Positions 17,258-26,083 of a stretch of 57,160 nt of DNA are shown here, piece after piece (positions within the stretch are counted from its first letter, which is position 1; each line of letters begins with the position of its first letter). Both the position numbers and the translations under genes were made by a program. The notes beneath the pieces are model-generated. The model ran no database searches and was not told the DNA's origin. It saw nothing but the letters and a program-made list of their open reading frames with translations. The DNA is from Blastopirellula marina (GTDB lineage Bacteria > Planctomycetota > Planctomycetia > Pirellulales > Thermoguttaceae): contig DYLS01000011.1 of NCBI GenBank assembly GCA_020721965.1, positions 1-57,160 of the forward strand. The letters are read 5' to 3'.

Positions 17258-20200
17258 TCAGCAAAAGTCTCGGGACTGAGGAGCGAGCTTTCCCAATTCC
17301 GGGGTCAGGTCTTCCAATCGCATCGCGACCACGTGAATAGTGCCTTCCTGCTTTTGGAGGCGACCGACCGCCCAGAGCACGGAAGCCGTCAGGGCGGCGC
17401 TTCGCCAGCGTCGCCATACGTCCGGCTTGACAATCAGATTGATGATGCCTGTCTCGTCCTCCAGGCTGACAAAGGTGATTCCCTTAGCGGTGCTGGGACG
17501 CTGCCGGACCAGAACGATTCCGGCTACGCGGACGGGATTTCCTGAGGCAATCGCTTCCAATTCCTTCGCCGTGACGGCCCCTCGCTCCCGCAATGTGGGG
17601 CGGAGGAACAAGAGCGGATGCCTTCGCAGCGACATGCCCGTACAGGCGTAGTCGGCCAGAACCTCCTCCAGCGGTTTCGCCCTGGGAGGCAGATAGCCGT
17701 GGTTTCCGGCATCTTGGCGAGGGGAAGAATCAGCCGTCTCGGCAGCTTCCCAAAGCGGCATGGGACGGCTCTCCGCCTCCAGCATCTTCCAGGCGGCGCG
17801 GCGGCGATCTAGGGACAAGGAGCTGAAGGCGTCGGCTCGGGACAATCGAGCCAGAGTGGACCGCGAGAACCTCGTCCTGCGCACGAACTCCTCGAAATCG
17901 GCGAATGCTCCCCCACGCTCGCGTTCGGCGACCAGCGTTTCGGCATCGCGTTGCCGCAAGCCAGCTACCAGGTGAAATCCCAGCCGAATGGCCTTGGGCG
18001 GAAACAGGGCCGACTCCGCAAGCCAGGAGGTCGGTCTTTTCCCAGCCGTGTCGTCCGGCGGAGGCGAACCATGCCAGGGAACCGCCGATTCGTCCACCAT
18101 GCCGAGCAACGGGGCTTCCTGCCGGGGCGTGCGATCCCCTCCGTTCGGGGATGAATCCTCTGCCGGAAGAGGCGGCCCGGCCGAAAAGCCAGCGTGCGAC
18201 GTGCTGTCCGGGCCAGGCACGGCATCCTCCAGGATGGTCTCCCAGCGGCTGTAATGGATATCGACGGGACGCACTTCCACGCCATGCCGCCGGGCATCGG
18301 CGATCAATTGAGCCGGGGCGTAAAAGCCCATCGGTTGGCTGTTCAACAGCCCCACGGTGAATGCGGCGTGATAATGATGTTTGAGCCAGGCCGAGACGTA
18401 TACCAGAAGTGCGAAACTCGCCGCGTGCGACTCGGGGAACCCGTAGTCCCCGAAACCGCGAATCTGGCGGAAGACCGCCTCGGCGTAGCCGGCATCGAAG
18501 CCCTGGGTCGTCATGCCGTCGATCAGCTTTTTGTGAAAGGCGTCGATCAGGCCGGGGCGCCGCCAGGCCCCCATCGCGCGGCGCAGTTGGTCAGCCTCGC
18601 CGGGCGTGAAACCGGCCGCCTCGACGGCCAGTCGCATGGCCTGCTCTTGAAACAGGGGCACCCCCAGCGTCTTGCCCAACACGCGGCGGATCGTCTCATG
18701 GGGATAGGTCGCCGCCTCTCGACCCGACCTCCGCCGGAGATACGGATGGACCATGTTTCCCTGAATCGGCCCCGGCCGAACGATGGCCACCTCGATTACC
18801 AAATCGTAAAAGCATTTCGGCTGCAATCGGGGCAGCATGCTCATCTGGGCGCGGCTTTCGATCTGGAACATGCCCATCGTGTCGGCACGACATATCATGG
18901 AATAGACGCCGGGATCGCCCTCCGGGATGGAAGCCAAGGTCAGCCTCTTACCATAGTGCTTTTCGATCAGTTGAAAGGAACGTCGCACCGCCGTCAGCAT
19001 GCCCAAGGCCAGACAGTCCACCTTGAGGATGCCCAGCTCGTCCAGGTCGTCTTTGTTCCACTGAATGACGGTCCGCTGGGGCATGGAGGCGTTTTCGATG
19101 GGCACTATTTCGCACAGCGGGCCGCGCGTGATCACCATGCCTCCCGTATGTTGCGAGAGATGACGCGGAAAGCCCACCAGACCCTGCGCCAGGGCCATCC
19201 ACTGTCGCACCGCGAGCCGATCCGGATCGAGGCCGATTTCACGGAAGCGTGCTTCCAGGTCGGGTTCGTGATGAAAATGCTCGATCCGCTTGGCCAGGCG
19301 GTCGGCCTGGGCGAGAGGGAATCCCAAGGCTTTACCGATCTCGCGGACCGCGGACCGGGGGCGATAAGTGATGACCTCGGCCGTCATGCCCGCTCGGTCT
19401 CGCCCATATTTCTGGTAAATGTATTGCAAAATTTCCTCTCGTCGCTGATGTTCGAAATCGATGTCGATGTCGGGTGCCTCGTTCCTTTCGCGACTGACGA
19501 ATCGCTCGAACAAGAGGTCCATCCGGTCCGGATCGACGGCCGTGATGCCCAGGCAATAGCACACTGCCGAATTGGCGGCCGAACCCCGCCCCTGATAGAG
19601 GATGCCGCGCGATCGGGCAAAGCGCCCCAGGTCCCACACAGTCAAGAAATAGGCCTCGTAATGCAATTCCCGAATCAGTCGCAGTTCATGCTCCAACAAA
19701 TGCCGCACCTTTTCCGGAATCCCGCCGGGATAGCGGCGGCGCGCCCCTTCCCACGTCAAGTGCGCCAAGTAGTCGCTCGGCGATTCGCCATGCGGAGACA
19801 ATTCCCGGGGGTATTCGTAGCGCAGCTCGTCGAGCGAAAAGCGGCAGCGATCGGCGACTTCGCGAGTTCTCGCCAAGGCCTCGGGCAAGGGGTGCCACAG
19901 GACGGCGATCTCCTCGGGAGTTTTCAGGCAACGCTGGGCATTGGTGAAACGGCGGGCGCCTAACTGATCGACCGTCGTTCCCAGCCGGATGGCGGCCAGG
20001 GCATCCGCCAACGCTGCCCGGCTGGGGTGATGATAATACACGTCCCCCGCCGCCAAAGCGGGGAGGCCCGATTGCCGCGACAGCTCGCGAAGCCACTCCA
20101 GCCGACGGCGATCGTTGGGTCCAAAATACAACTCGCACAAGAGATAACCGCGATCGCCGAACAGGTCTCGATATTCCCGCAAACGCGGCAGCAAGGCATC

Positions 20201-20584
20201 GGGACGCTGCAAGCGGGGTATCACTCCCGCCAAAAGGCCCTCTGCATGATCCGCCAGATCGGCGAAGGAGAGCGTGCAGCAACCTTTCTCCGCACGCCGC
20301 CGCCCCACCGTAATAAGACGGCACAATCGTCCGTAAGAGGCCCGATCGCTCGCCCAAAGCACGACGGATAGGGAATCCTTAGGCTCGACCTCGGCGCCCA
20401 CCACGAGCTTGATGCCCACCTCCTTGGCCGCGATATGGGCGCGGACTATTCCGGCCAAGCTCGCCCGGTCCGTGATGGCCACGGCATGGCACCCGATCTC
20501 GGCGGCTCGTCGCACCAATTCGTCGGGGTGCGAAGCCCCCTCCAGGAACGGGAAGTTCGTCTTGGCGTGGAGTTCGCAATACAT
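17258..20584 (-). CDS. dnaE2: Error-prone DNA polymerase DnaE2 (ImuC)
   Basis: 1108 residues from the ATG at 20584 (a TTG 12 nt earlier is possible). C-family polymerase alpha subunit that performs translesion synthesis with ImuA and ImuB after DNA damage. The N-terminal PHP domain begins YCELHAKTNFPFLEGASHPD, a form typical of DnaE2 and not DnaE1. The catalytic Asp residues are in EAPDIDIDFEHQRRE near residue 372. The thumb/fingers region and helix-hairpin-helix (VAGLRQRDAETLVAERERGG) follow, then an OB-fold near the end and a terminal SRDFC close to the usual SRDF. An insertion of about 70 low-complexity Pro/Ser-rich residues lies near 790-860, before KAIRLGFHLVAGL, where other DnaE2 proteins are short. 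The gene is 90 bp downstream of imuB. Confidence 0.95.
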   Translation of the reverse strand: MYCELHAKTNFPFLEGASHPDELVRRAAEIGCHAVAITDRASLAGIVRAHIAAKEVGIKLVVGAEVEPKDSLSVVLWASDRASYGRLCRLITVGRRRAEKGCCTLSFADLADHAEGLLAGVIPRLQRPDALLPRLREYRDLFGDRGYLLCELYFGPNDRRRLEWLRELSRQSGLPALAAGDVYYHHPSRAALADALAAIRLGTTVDQLGARRFTNAQRCLKTPEEIAVLWHPLPEALARTREVADRCRFSLDELRYEYPRELSPHGESPSDYLAHLTWEGARRRYPGGIPEKVRHLLEHELRLIRELHYEAYFLTVWDLGRFARSRGILYQGRGSAANSAVCYCLGITAVDPDRMDLLFERFVSRERNEAPDIDIDFEHQRREEILQYIYQKYGRDRAGMTAEVITYRPRSAVREIGKALGFPLAQADRLAKRIEHFHHEPDLEARFREIGLDPDRLAVRQWMALAQGLVGFPRHLSQHTGGMVITRGPLCEIVPIENASMPQRTVIQWNKDDLDELGILKVDCLALGMLTAVRRSFQLIEKHYGKRLTLASIPEGDPGVYSMICRADTMGMFQIESRAQMSMLPRLQPKCFYDLVIEVAIVRPGPIQGNMVHPYLRRRSGREAATYPHETIRRVLGKTLGVPLFQEQAMRLAVEAAGFTPGEADQLRRAMGAWRRPGLIDAFHKKLIDGMTTQGFDAGYAEAVFRQIRGFGDYGFPESHAASFALLVYVSAWLKHHYHAAFTVGLLNSQPMGFYAPAQLIADARRHGVEVRPVDIHYSRWETILEDAVPGPDSTSHAGFSAGPPLPAEDSSPNGGDRTPRQEAPLLGMVDESAVPWHGSPPPDDTAGKRPTSWLAESALFPPKAIRLGFHLVAGLRQRDAETLVAERERGGAFADFEEFVRRTRFSRSTLARLSRADAFSSLSLDRRRAAWKMLEAESRPMPLWEAAETADSSPRQDAGNHGYLPPRAKPLEEVLADYACTGMSLRRHPLLFLRPTLRERGAVTAKELEAIASGNPVRVAGIVLVRQRPSTAKGITFVSLEDETGIINLIVKPDVWRRWRSAALTASVLWAVGRLQKQEGTIHVVAMRLEDLTPELGKLAPQSRDFC

Positions 20585-20674
20585 GAGTCGCGCCAAAAAA
20601 GCGAGAGCAACACTTATCGAAAAACGCAGTACAATTTCCCAAAGCGATCAGCCATCGCGCGCGGCAACCAAGGA

Positions 20675-22093
20675 CTATCCAAAGGAACCATGCAGAAACC
20701 AACGCCCGTCTTGCAGGCGGCGGTAAAGCCAAAGGTGGGAACCGTCCTCCCATTCCGTGCGATAGTAATCCCGCGCGGTCGTTCGACCACGCCACCAACC
20801 GGTTTCGATGCGTTCCGGTCCCCATGCGCGAACTACGGCAAACCACTTGCCGCCGTGAAAGCAGCGATAAGGCGGGCCGTCGGGATGGGCCGCCATCACG
20901 GCAACCGGAATCGGTCGGCCGTATAATCGCGTCGGTCGGGGACCGAGGTCCGGCAGTGCCGTGGCGCGGAAGGGGCTTCGCTTTCGGGCAGAAAATATCG
21001 GAAATCCCTCCCAGGCCAATTCCGGCTGGTATTCGGCTCGCAAAACGGGTTGAAGCACGCGCTCCTCCCCCAAACGAGCGGCAAGCCGCTCTACCAATCG
21101 CCCCCAGCGAAGGGTTCGTCGCTCTTCCCGCAATCCCTCGAACAACCAACCTTGCCTGGTTAACAGCGGCGCTGTCTCCGCCGCCGTAACGCGCACTCCC
21201 CACACCGCTCCCGGCAGATGGCACCGCTCCAGTCGCAAGTGGAGGACTTCCAAGATACGCTGCGGGTCGGATGCGGGAGTGAAAAACGCCAAGGAATCCT
21301 CTACCTTTCCGCCACCTTCGCAGTGAACGGTTACCGCCAACCTTGTAATACCACGATCACCCGTCGCGGTTTGCAATAACAAAAGCTCCACGGCGCGTTG
21401 CAGACAAAAAGCCAGCGCCTCGGGCGAAGTGCAGGGGTACTCCAGGCATTGCGTTACGGAATTCTCTTCCGGAGGTTGCCAGGGGGGCAGGATTTCGGTT
21501 CGGCGTCCGGTTATCTCTTCCCACCGCCGCCAGGTATCGCGGCCGAATCTCGCGGCAATTGCGTCAGCCGGTATTTCCATGAAATCGGCGACCGTGCGAA
21601 TGCCCAGCTCCCGGCAACAGTCCACGATCTCTTGCCGAAATCCTAGTGCCGCAATGGGGTAGCGCCGAAGGAATGGGATTCCCTGCCCCGCTGGAATCCA
21701 ATACACCCAAGAGAGCCGCTGCGGCAAGGCGGCATCCTGGGCACGAAGTGCCGCCCCCCTGGTAAAGATCGTCGCCATGCCGATCGTGTCTCCGAAGGCG
21801 ATACGAACCGGTGGCGTTCCCAAGTCATCGCAATCGGCCAGAATCTCCGAGACCAACGCCAGTTCCGAGGACCAAAGGTGCGATAGCCCTGTCAAGTCCA
21901 AGATCACAGCGCGGTCGTCAAGGGGGTCGAGGAGCACGGTGGGGGTGTACCGCGTCAGACGATGGGCCAGAACATCGCGGAGCGAATGTCTCGCTTCAGC
22001 CCCAGACCCTGTTTTGTTGGGGACGGCGTGCGGCATCGGCACGGAGTCTTTCGGCCAGTCTCCAATGATCAGGCAAAGGATACGTCGGTTCAT
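20675..22093 (-). CDS. imuB: ImuB-type inactive Y-family polymerase homologue
   Basis: 472 residues from the ATG at 22093, giving the typical ImuB N-terminus MNRRILCLIIGDWP. ImuB has a Y-family polymerase fold that lacks the catalytic carboxylates and links ImuA, DnaE2 and the sliding clamp. Here the position of the first metal-binding Asp of active Y-family enzymes is not conserved, consistent with a non-catalytic role. Recognisable segments include DPLDDRAVILDLTGLSHLWS, GIRTVADFMEIPADAIAARFG (helix-hairpin-helix region) and a C-terminal WEDGSHLWLYRRLQDGRWFLHG typical of ImuB. I did not find a clear clamp-binding QLxLF-type motif. Its 5' end overlaps imuA by about 98 bp in another frame, which suggests translational coupling. 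Confidence 0.92.
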   Translation of the reverse strand: MNRRILCLIIGDWPKDSVPMPHAVPNKTGSGAEARHSLRDVLAHRLTRYTPTVLLDPLDDRAVILDLTGLSHLWSSELALVSEILADCDDLGTPPVRIAFGDTIGMATIFTRGAALRAQDAALPQRLSWVYWIPAGQGIPFLRRYPIAALGFRQEIVDCCRELGIRTVADFMEIPADAIAARFGRDTWRRWEEITGRRTEILPPWQPPEENSVTQCLEYPCTSPEALAFCLQRAVELLLLQTATGDRGITRLAVTVHCEGGGKVEDSLAFFTPASDPQRILEVLHLRLERCHLPGAVWGVRVTAAETAPLLTRQGWLFEGLREERRTLRWGRLVERLAARLGEERVLQPVLRAEYQPELAWEGFPIFSARKRSPFRATALPDLGPRPTRLYGRPIPVAVMAAHPDGPPYRCFHGGKWFAVVRAWGPERIETGWWRGRTTARDYYRTEWEDGSHLWLYRRLQDGRWFLHGSFG

Positions 22094-22784
22094 GCACGAG
22101 TACCTCCACACTGCGGCCGGGAATCATCCCCCGTGCGGCGAGCAGATGAATCCGCAGCCGACGGGCCTCCGATAGCGTATCGCCGGGACGCGGCCAAGGC
22201 CGTGGTTCCACGAGCAAACGCACGGCAGCCCAGCACGGCGAATGTCGAGCCGCCTCTGGCCGCAGGATCAAGCCCAGCCCTCCGCTTTTTTCCGCAGCCA
22301 ACTGAAACCGCCGCATTGCGATGTCACTCACCCGCGGAAACGCGGCGAACACAGCCGCTACGTTTTCATCGGCCAGGGATTGGTAAACCGCCCAAATGGC
22401 GTCTTGCCGTGAGGCTGGGCGGACGAGGAGGAGCTGCGCCGGATCGATCCCCCGCTGGAATGCCACTGGTGGATAGAACGTGCCCGCCCCGTCCACGATG
22501 ACCGCTGCTCCCCCGCGGCGACAGGCCGCCGCTGCCAATCGCAACGCCAGGTCCTCGGCACCCGAGCCGGGGCGATCCGACAGCCACTCCACGAGGCCCC
22601 CCATCGGAATCCCACCGGAGAGCAATCCCTCGTCGATCTCCCGAATCCCGGTTTGCAATCGCGGGCTTTCGATCTGAGACAGGGGCCGCAGCCCCTCCAC
22701 CCGTCGCCGCAGCTCTTCCACGATACGACGCACGGAAAGCTCGGCGAGGGATGCGGTGTGGGATGCGTGCGCGATGGTATTCAT
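21996..22784 (-). CDS. imuA: ImuA-like RecA-fold mutagenesis protein
   Basis: About 262 residues if the ATG at 22784 is used; a GTG at 22829 would add 15 residues, and neither has a well-spaced ribosome binding site. ImuA is a RecA-like protein that binds and modulates RecA within the ImuABC mutasome. Seen here: GIREIDEGLLSGGIPMGGLVEWL and the region GSGAEDLALRLAAAACRR, where RecA has its nucleotide loop but which lacks a full Walker A; then AVIVDGAGTFYPPVA and AAFPRVSDIAMRRFQLAAEKS, as in SulA/ImuA relatives. The protein ends PQQNRVWG inside the imuB coding region. First gene of the imuA-imuB-dnaE2 cassette. Confidence 0.85.
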   Translation of the reverse strand: MNTIAHASHTASLAELSVRRIVEELRRRVEGLRPLSQIESPRLQTGIREIDEGLLSGGIPMGGLVEWLSDRPGSGAEDLALRLAAAACRRGGAAVIVDGAGTFYPPVAFQRGIDPAQLLLVRPASRQDAIWAVYQSLADENVAAVFAAFPRVSDIAMRRFQLAAEKSGGLGLILRPEAARHSPCWAAVRLLVEPRPWPRPGDTLSEARRLRIHLLAARGMIPGRSVEVLVHEPTYPLPDHWRLAERLRADAARRPQQNRVWG

Positions 22785-22792
22785 GGTGGGTA

Positions 22793-22956
22793 GTCTTTCA
22801 CAGGGATTCTCGTCGCTGGCTCTCGTCACTGCAAAACGGCTCGCCCTCCTGTCATTTCGAGCGGAGCGAGAAATCTTGCGAAGTCTTTTGCAGGAATTCG
22901 CCTCGCTGCAAAACCACTCGCGCTGCTGTCATTTCGAGCGAAGCGAGAAATCTCGC
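22793..22956 (+). repeat. R3 dispersed repeat, copies b and c in tandem
   Basis: Copy b (22793-22888) has CACAGGGATTCTCGTC, an ACTGCAAAACGGCTCGCCCT arm and the core TGTCATTTCGAGCGGAGCGA (from 22850). Copy c (22895-22956) repeats the arm (GCTGCAAAACCACTCG) and core (from 22927). Both lie between the predicted imuA promoter and the imuA start, so they would be in its leader RNA. Confidence 0.78.
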
Positions 22957-23001
22957 CGTGAACGGTTACCATGGTGGTACCAAGGGCTTTCCGGGGATGC
23001 G

Positions 23002-23046
23002 GTACTTGTGTACATGTAGTGTACTTTTGTATCTTGTCGGCGTCAA
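23002..23046 (-). promoter_or_regulatory. Predicted sigma-70 promoter with overlapping palindromic operator for imuA-imuB-dnaE2
   Basis: On the minus strand TTGACG (23041-23046) and TACACT (23018-23023) are separated by exactly 17 bp, a good sigma-70 match. The -10 box and expected start near 23011 lie within a GTAC-rich motif, GTACACTACATGTACACAAG (about 23005-23024), containing the palindrome TACATGTA and repeated GTACAC. Repressor sites of SOS genes often overlap the promoter like this, and this cassette is LexA-controlled in other bacteria, so a LexA-type operator is a reasonable inference. It does not match the Gram-positive or Escherichia LexA consensus. Confidence 0.5.
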
Positions 23047-23172
23047 GCGGAAAAGACTTGCATGAGGTTTCATCCTGCACAGGGGCCGCGTCCTTCCCCT
23101 TTGCATCACCCAACGACGAAGAACGCAGGGGCCAGAAGACGCGCCAATGGCTCAATAGCAATGGGCACGCTC

Positions 23173-23307
23173 AACAATCTCAACAATCTCGAAAAGCTCA
23201 ATAAGCTCGGCAGTCGCAACAAGTTCAGAAAGCGTAGCAACTTCAACAAGCGTGATAAGCGTGACAAGCTCAACAATTGCGACAAATGTGACAAGCTTGA
23301 CAAGAAA
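23173..23307 (+). repeat. 9-bp tandem array, 15 units (low complexity)
   Basis: Fifteen units of exactly 9 bp with consensus near RACAAGCTC, for example AACAATCTC twice, AATAAGCTC, GACAAGCTC. In the frame from 23062 this reads as tripeptides NNL, NNL, EKL, NKL and so on, ending DKK and then RGRPP, which resembles an AT-hook. The opposite strand is a Leu/Ser-rich open frame. Open frames are expected from a period divisible by three; I do not call a gene. The remainder of 22957-23462 holds the imuA promoter and nothing else recognised. Confidence 0.8.
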
Positions 23308-23462
23308 AGAGGCAGGCCCCCCCATCTGGCGGCCATCAACGGAAGCACGGCCGGGCAGGGAACGCTTTACCCACTAGAGTAGAGATCGGAAGCCCCCTTC
23401 GCGCAGTGATGGGGGATTCCAGCCGATCGGTTATCGTCAGCACAAGAGACGGAAGGCCGCGA

Positions 23463-23771
23463 TCACGCCTCCTGCGAGGCCGGCTCTTCCTGTGGCTCTA
23501 CCTTGGGAGGGACGAACTTAGGCGCGGGATTGGTTTGCCGATCTTCTTCGTTTTCGCGGGTCTTGGGGGGGGACGGCTTGGAGGTTTCCATGGCCGCCGA
23601 CTTCAGTTCGTCCTCGATCCCCTGCAATCCCTTCTTGAACTCCATGAAGCTTCGCCCCACGGAGCGAGCTACCTGCGGCAGACGGTTGCCGAATAGCAGC
23701 AGTGCGACGATCATGATGATGATCATCTCTCCGCCACCCGGCATTCCAAACTGTGCCCATAACGGAGCCAT
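23463..23771 (-). CDS. tatA: TatA/E-family twin-arginine translocase subunit (first of two)
   Basis: About 102 residues from the ATG at 23771, chosen because GGAG lies 9 nt upstream; an ATG 15 nt earlier is possible. One membrane helix (GGEMIIIMIVALLLFG) is followed by the conserved FG hinge, NRLPQVARSVGRSFMEFKKGL amphipathic helix, and a long charged Pro/Glu tail. It forms the pore of the twin-arginine translocase in the inner membrane, relevant to the Tat-signal oxidoreductase at 9715. The GGE before the helix and the longer tail differ from the upstream paralogue, so one could act as TatB; tatC is not in the window. Confidence 0.88.
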   Translation of the reverse strand: MAPLWAQFGMPGGGEMIIIMIVALLLFGNRLPQVARSVGRSFMEFKKGLQGIEDELKSAAMETSKPSPPKTRENEEDRQTNPAPKFVPPKVEPQEEPASQEA

Positions 23772-23848
23772 GCACACCATCTCCATTTTGATTCGGGAAC
23801 CGGCCGTGATGCGAGGCGACGCCTCGCGAATCTACGGTCGGTGCTACG

Positions 23849-24064
23849 TCAGCTCGTCTTGGAATCTTTCTTCTCGTCGGTTACGGCCTTATCCGTCCCG
23901 TCATCTTCGCCGGAGAGGCCCTTTTTGAACTCGACGACCCCCCGCCCGAGCGACCTCATCACGCTGGGGAGTCGATTCCCAAACAGCAGTAAGATGATCA
24001 CGCCGATGATGAGCATCTCCATCGGCCCGGGCATGCTGAAAAAAACCGCAAAAGGTAGGGACAC
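23849..24064 (-). CDS. tatA: TatA-family twin-arginine translocase subunit (second of two)
   Basis: 71 residues from the GTG at 24064, selected because GGAGG stands 8 nt upstream; a longer frame from 24136 has no ribosome binding site. The sequence has the membrane helix MEMLIIGVIILLLFG, the FG hinge and the NRLPSVMRSLGRGVVEFKKG amphipathic helix, followed by a short acidic tail. It is a paralogue of the gene 77 bp downstream on the same strand; their helices are alike but the tails differ. Tandem tatA copies are common in planctomycetes. Confidence 0.88.
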   Translation of the reverse strand: MSLPFAVFFSMPGPMEMLIIGVIILLLFGNRLPSVMRSLGRGVVEFKKGLSGEDDGTDKAVTDEKKDSKTS

Positions 24065-24277
24065 GGCGGGAACCTCCGAAATCGAGACAACGCGAATGGC
24101 GCGATACGACACGCCAACGGTGTCGGTGGGCGTCATCTATCATTATATTGTTGCCATCCGCCCGGTCAAACTACCCGCATCCCCCGGAGCGGCGCGTTTT
24201 CCACGGCTACATTGCCTGTCCCTCCGCTTCGGCTGCCCCATTTCGTCATTTCGGGAGCAGTAGCAAAGGGCAGCCCA

Positions 24278-25543
24278 CTACGGCTCGCGTTCCAGGGCGT
24301 GTTCCCAAATCGTAACCGCGCTCTCCGCCTTGGCGATCACCGTGATGCCGCTCTCCGTGACGGTAAAGCCTTGTGATCGGTCCGCGTCGGGGTCGTAGCC
24401 GATCTCCATCCCCTCCGGGATGCGAACCCGTTTGTCGATGATGGCTCGGCGGACCTTGGCGTGTCGGCCGACTTCCACGCCCTCGAATAGAATCGAATCC
24501 TCGACCGTGGAATAACTGTTGATCCGCACGCGATGCCCAAGGATCGAACGCCGGACCGTGCCACCCGAGACGATCGTCCCATTGCAGACGATGCTGTCCA
24601 ATGCCTGCCCACGCCGTTCCGCGTCCGCAAAGACGAACTTGGGGGGCGGGTAATTGGGTTGATACGTGCGAATGGGCCAGCGCTCATCGTACAAATTCAG
24701 TTCGGGGTCCACGCCGACCAGATCCATATTCGCCGCGTAAAAGCTGTCCAGCGTCCCCACGTCCCGCCAGTAGGAATTCCGCTTGCGGTTCTCATCCATG
24801 AACGGGTAGGCGAACACGCGGTGGTCCCGGAGGATCGAGGGAATGAGGTCTCGTCCGAAATCGTGGGAGCTACCCCGTTTCGTGGCGTCGCGGCACAATT
24901 CTTCGAACAAAAAGCGGCTGGGGAAGACATAAATCCCCATCGAGGCGTAGCACCAGCCCGGCTCTTGCGGAATGGATCTGGGGAACTCGGGCTTCTCTTC
25001 GAAGCCCACCACGCGATTGTCGCTGTCCACCTCCAGCACTCCGAATTGGCGGCTGGCGACCTCGCATCGTTCCTTGAGCACGCCGATCGTGGCATCCGCC
25101 CCGCAGGCAACGTGATACTCCACGAGCCGCCGATAATTCATTTTGTAGATATGGTCGCCCGCCAGGATGACCACGTAGTCCGGCTGTTCCTTTTCGATGG
25201 CATAAATGTTCTGATAAACGGCGTCGGCGGTGCCCTGGTACCAATTCTCGTCGATTCGCTGTTGCGGTGGCACGACGTCAGCGAATTCCCCCAATTCACG
25301 GCAGAAATATCGCTGCCAGCCCATGTTGATGTGCCGATCGAGGCTCATGGCCTTGTACTGGGTAAGGATCAGGATCTTCCGCAGGCCGCTGTTCAAACAG
25401 TTCGACATCGTGAAGTCGATGATCCGGTAGGCCCCGCCGAAAGGGACGGCAGGCTTGGCGCGGTCGCGCGTCAAGGGATCGAGTCGCGAGCCTTTACCGC
25501 CCGCTAGGATCACCGCCAAGATTCGTTCTTGCGTCGCACTCAT
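24278..25543 (-). CDS. glgC: Glucose-1-phosphate adenylyltransferase
   Basis: 421 residues from the ATG at 25543, preceded by GAGGAGA; longer frames lack support. It makes ADP-glucose from ATP and glucose-1-phosphate, the committed step of glycogen synthesis. Seen: the nucleotidyl-transferase loop LAGGKGSRLDPLTRDRAKPA, VPFGGAYRIIDF, WYQGTADAVYQN, VVILAGDHIYKMNY (catalytic Asp), GFEEKP for glucose-1-phosphate, and a C-terminal left-handed beta-helix (VRRSILGHRVRINSYSTVEDSILFEGVEVG). Length and motifs match bacterial GlgC. Allosteric effector preference cannot be read. No other glg genes are adjacent. Confidence 0.95.
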   Translation of the reverse strand: MSATQERILAVILAGGKGSRLDPLTRDRAKPAVPFGGAYRIIDFTMSNCLNSGLRKILILTQYKAMSLDRHINMGWQRYFCRELGEFADVVPPQQRIDENWYQGTADAVYQNIYAIEKEQPDYVVILAGDHIYKMNYRRLVEYHVACGADATIGVLKERCEVASRQFGVLEVDSDNRVVGFEEKPEFPRSIPQEPGWCYASMGIYVFPSRFLFEELCRDATKRGSSHDFGRDLIPSILRDHRVFAYPFMDENRKRNSYWRDVGTLDSFYAANMDLVGVDPELNLYDERWPIRTYQPNYPPPKFVFADAERRGQALDSIVCNGTIVSGGTVRRSILGHRVRINSYSTVEDSILFEGVEVGRHAKVRRAIIDKRVRIPEGMEIGYDPDADRSQGFTVTESGITVIAKAESAVTIWEHALEREP

Positions 25544-26083
25544 TGCAGGTCTCCTCGCATCCCGGTCCCAGCGGTTCGTGGAGATGGAATCACCCACCAT
25601 TGCCGCCATCGAGGTTGGGCCCCCGATCGGGCCGCTAGCGAAGCGAATCCCGCGCCCGGCAACGGACAGCAGGCAATTTCCCGCCCTTCACCGCTTTGGC
25701 GACCATGTTCCTCGGCCATGCCCTCCAGTGACTCTCCCGTCACATTGTATCGGTTTCCCGTGGCGTGTAGGTACTCCTCTGCCCCACAGTTGCGGGAGTT
25801 GTGGATTGGGTGAATAGAGACGATCCCGATTTCCTGTCAACCGCCGCGGAAAGGGTGGGCCACCGCGGAAAAGGTGGGCCGCCGCGTGCTGCCTTCGGAG
25901 GCTGCCGCTGCCCATATTCGCCCCGACTCCCGCGGCCGCCCGCGTTCGCCATGACCCTCGCGACTCTGACCCGTTTCGGCACGATCGCAACAACCGGCTG
26001 GGATATACTCAAAACGGGGCGAATGTCATGCTTGGAAACACTCAAGACGGGGCGAATGTTACGCGACGGGGGATGGCAGCCCC
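25544..26083. other. Intergenic region with short direct repeats
   Basis: No credible gene in 540 bp. Two short direct repeats are seen: AAGGGTGGGCCACCGCGGAA / AAAGGTGGGCCGCCGCG near 25851-25885, and a 22-bp pair starting ACTCAAAACGGGGCGAATGT at 26007 and ACTCAAGACGGGGCGAATGT at 26040 (offset 33 bp). The part next to 25543 must hold the glgC promoter. Confidence 0.6.

Noticed and set aside
18194-19963. Long open frame (589 codons) on the plus strand inside the dnaE2 region
   Set aside because: It is antisense to a well-supported DnaE2 gene, has no family motif, and such long antisense frames are usual in GC-rich genes.
23106-23348. Leu/Ser-rich 80-codon minus-strand open frame
   Set aside because: It is the reverse strand of the 9-bp minisatellite and has no start signal.
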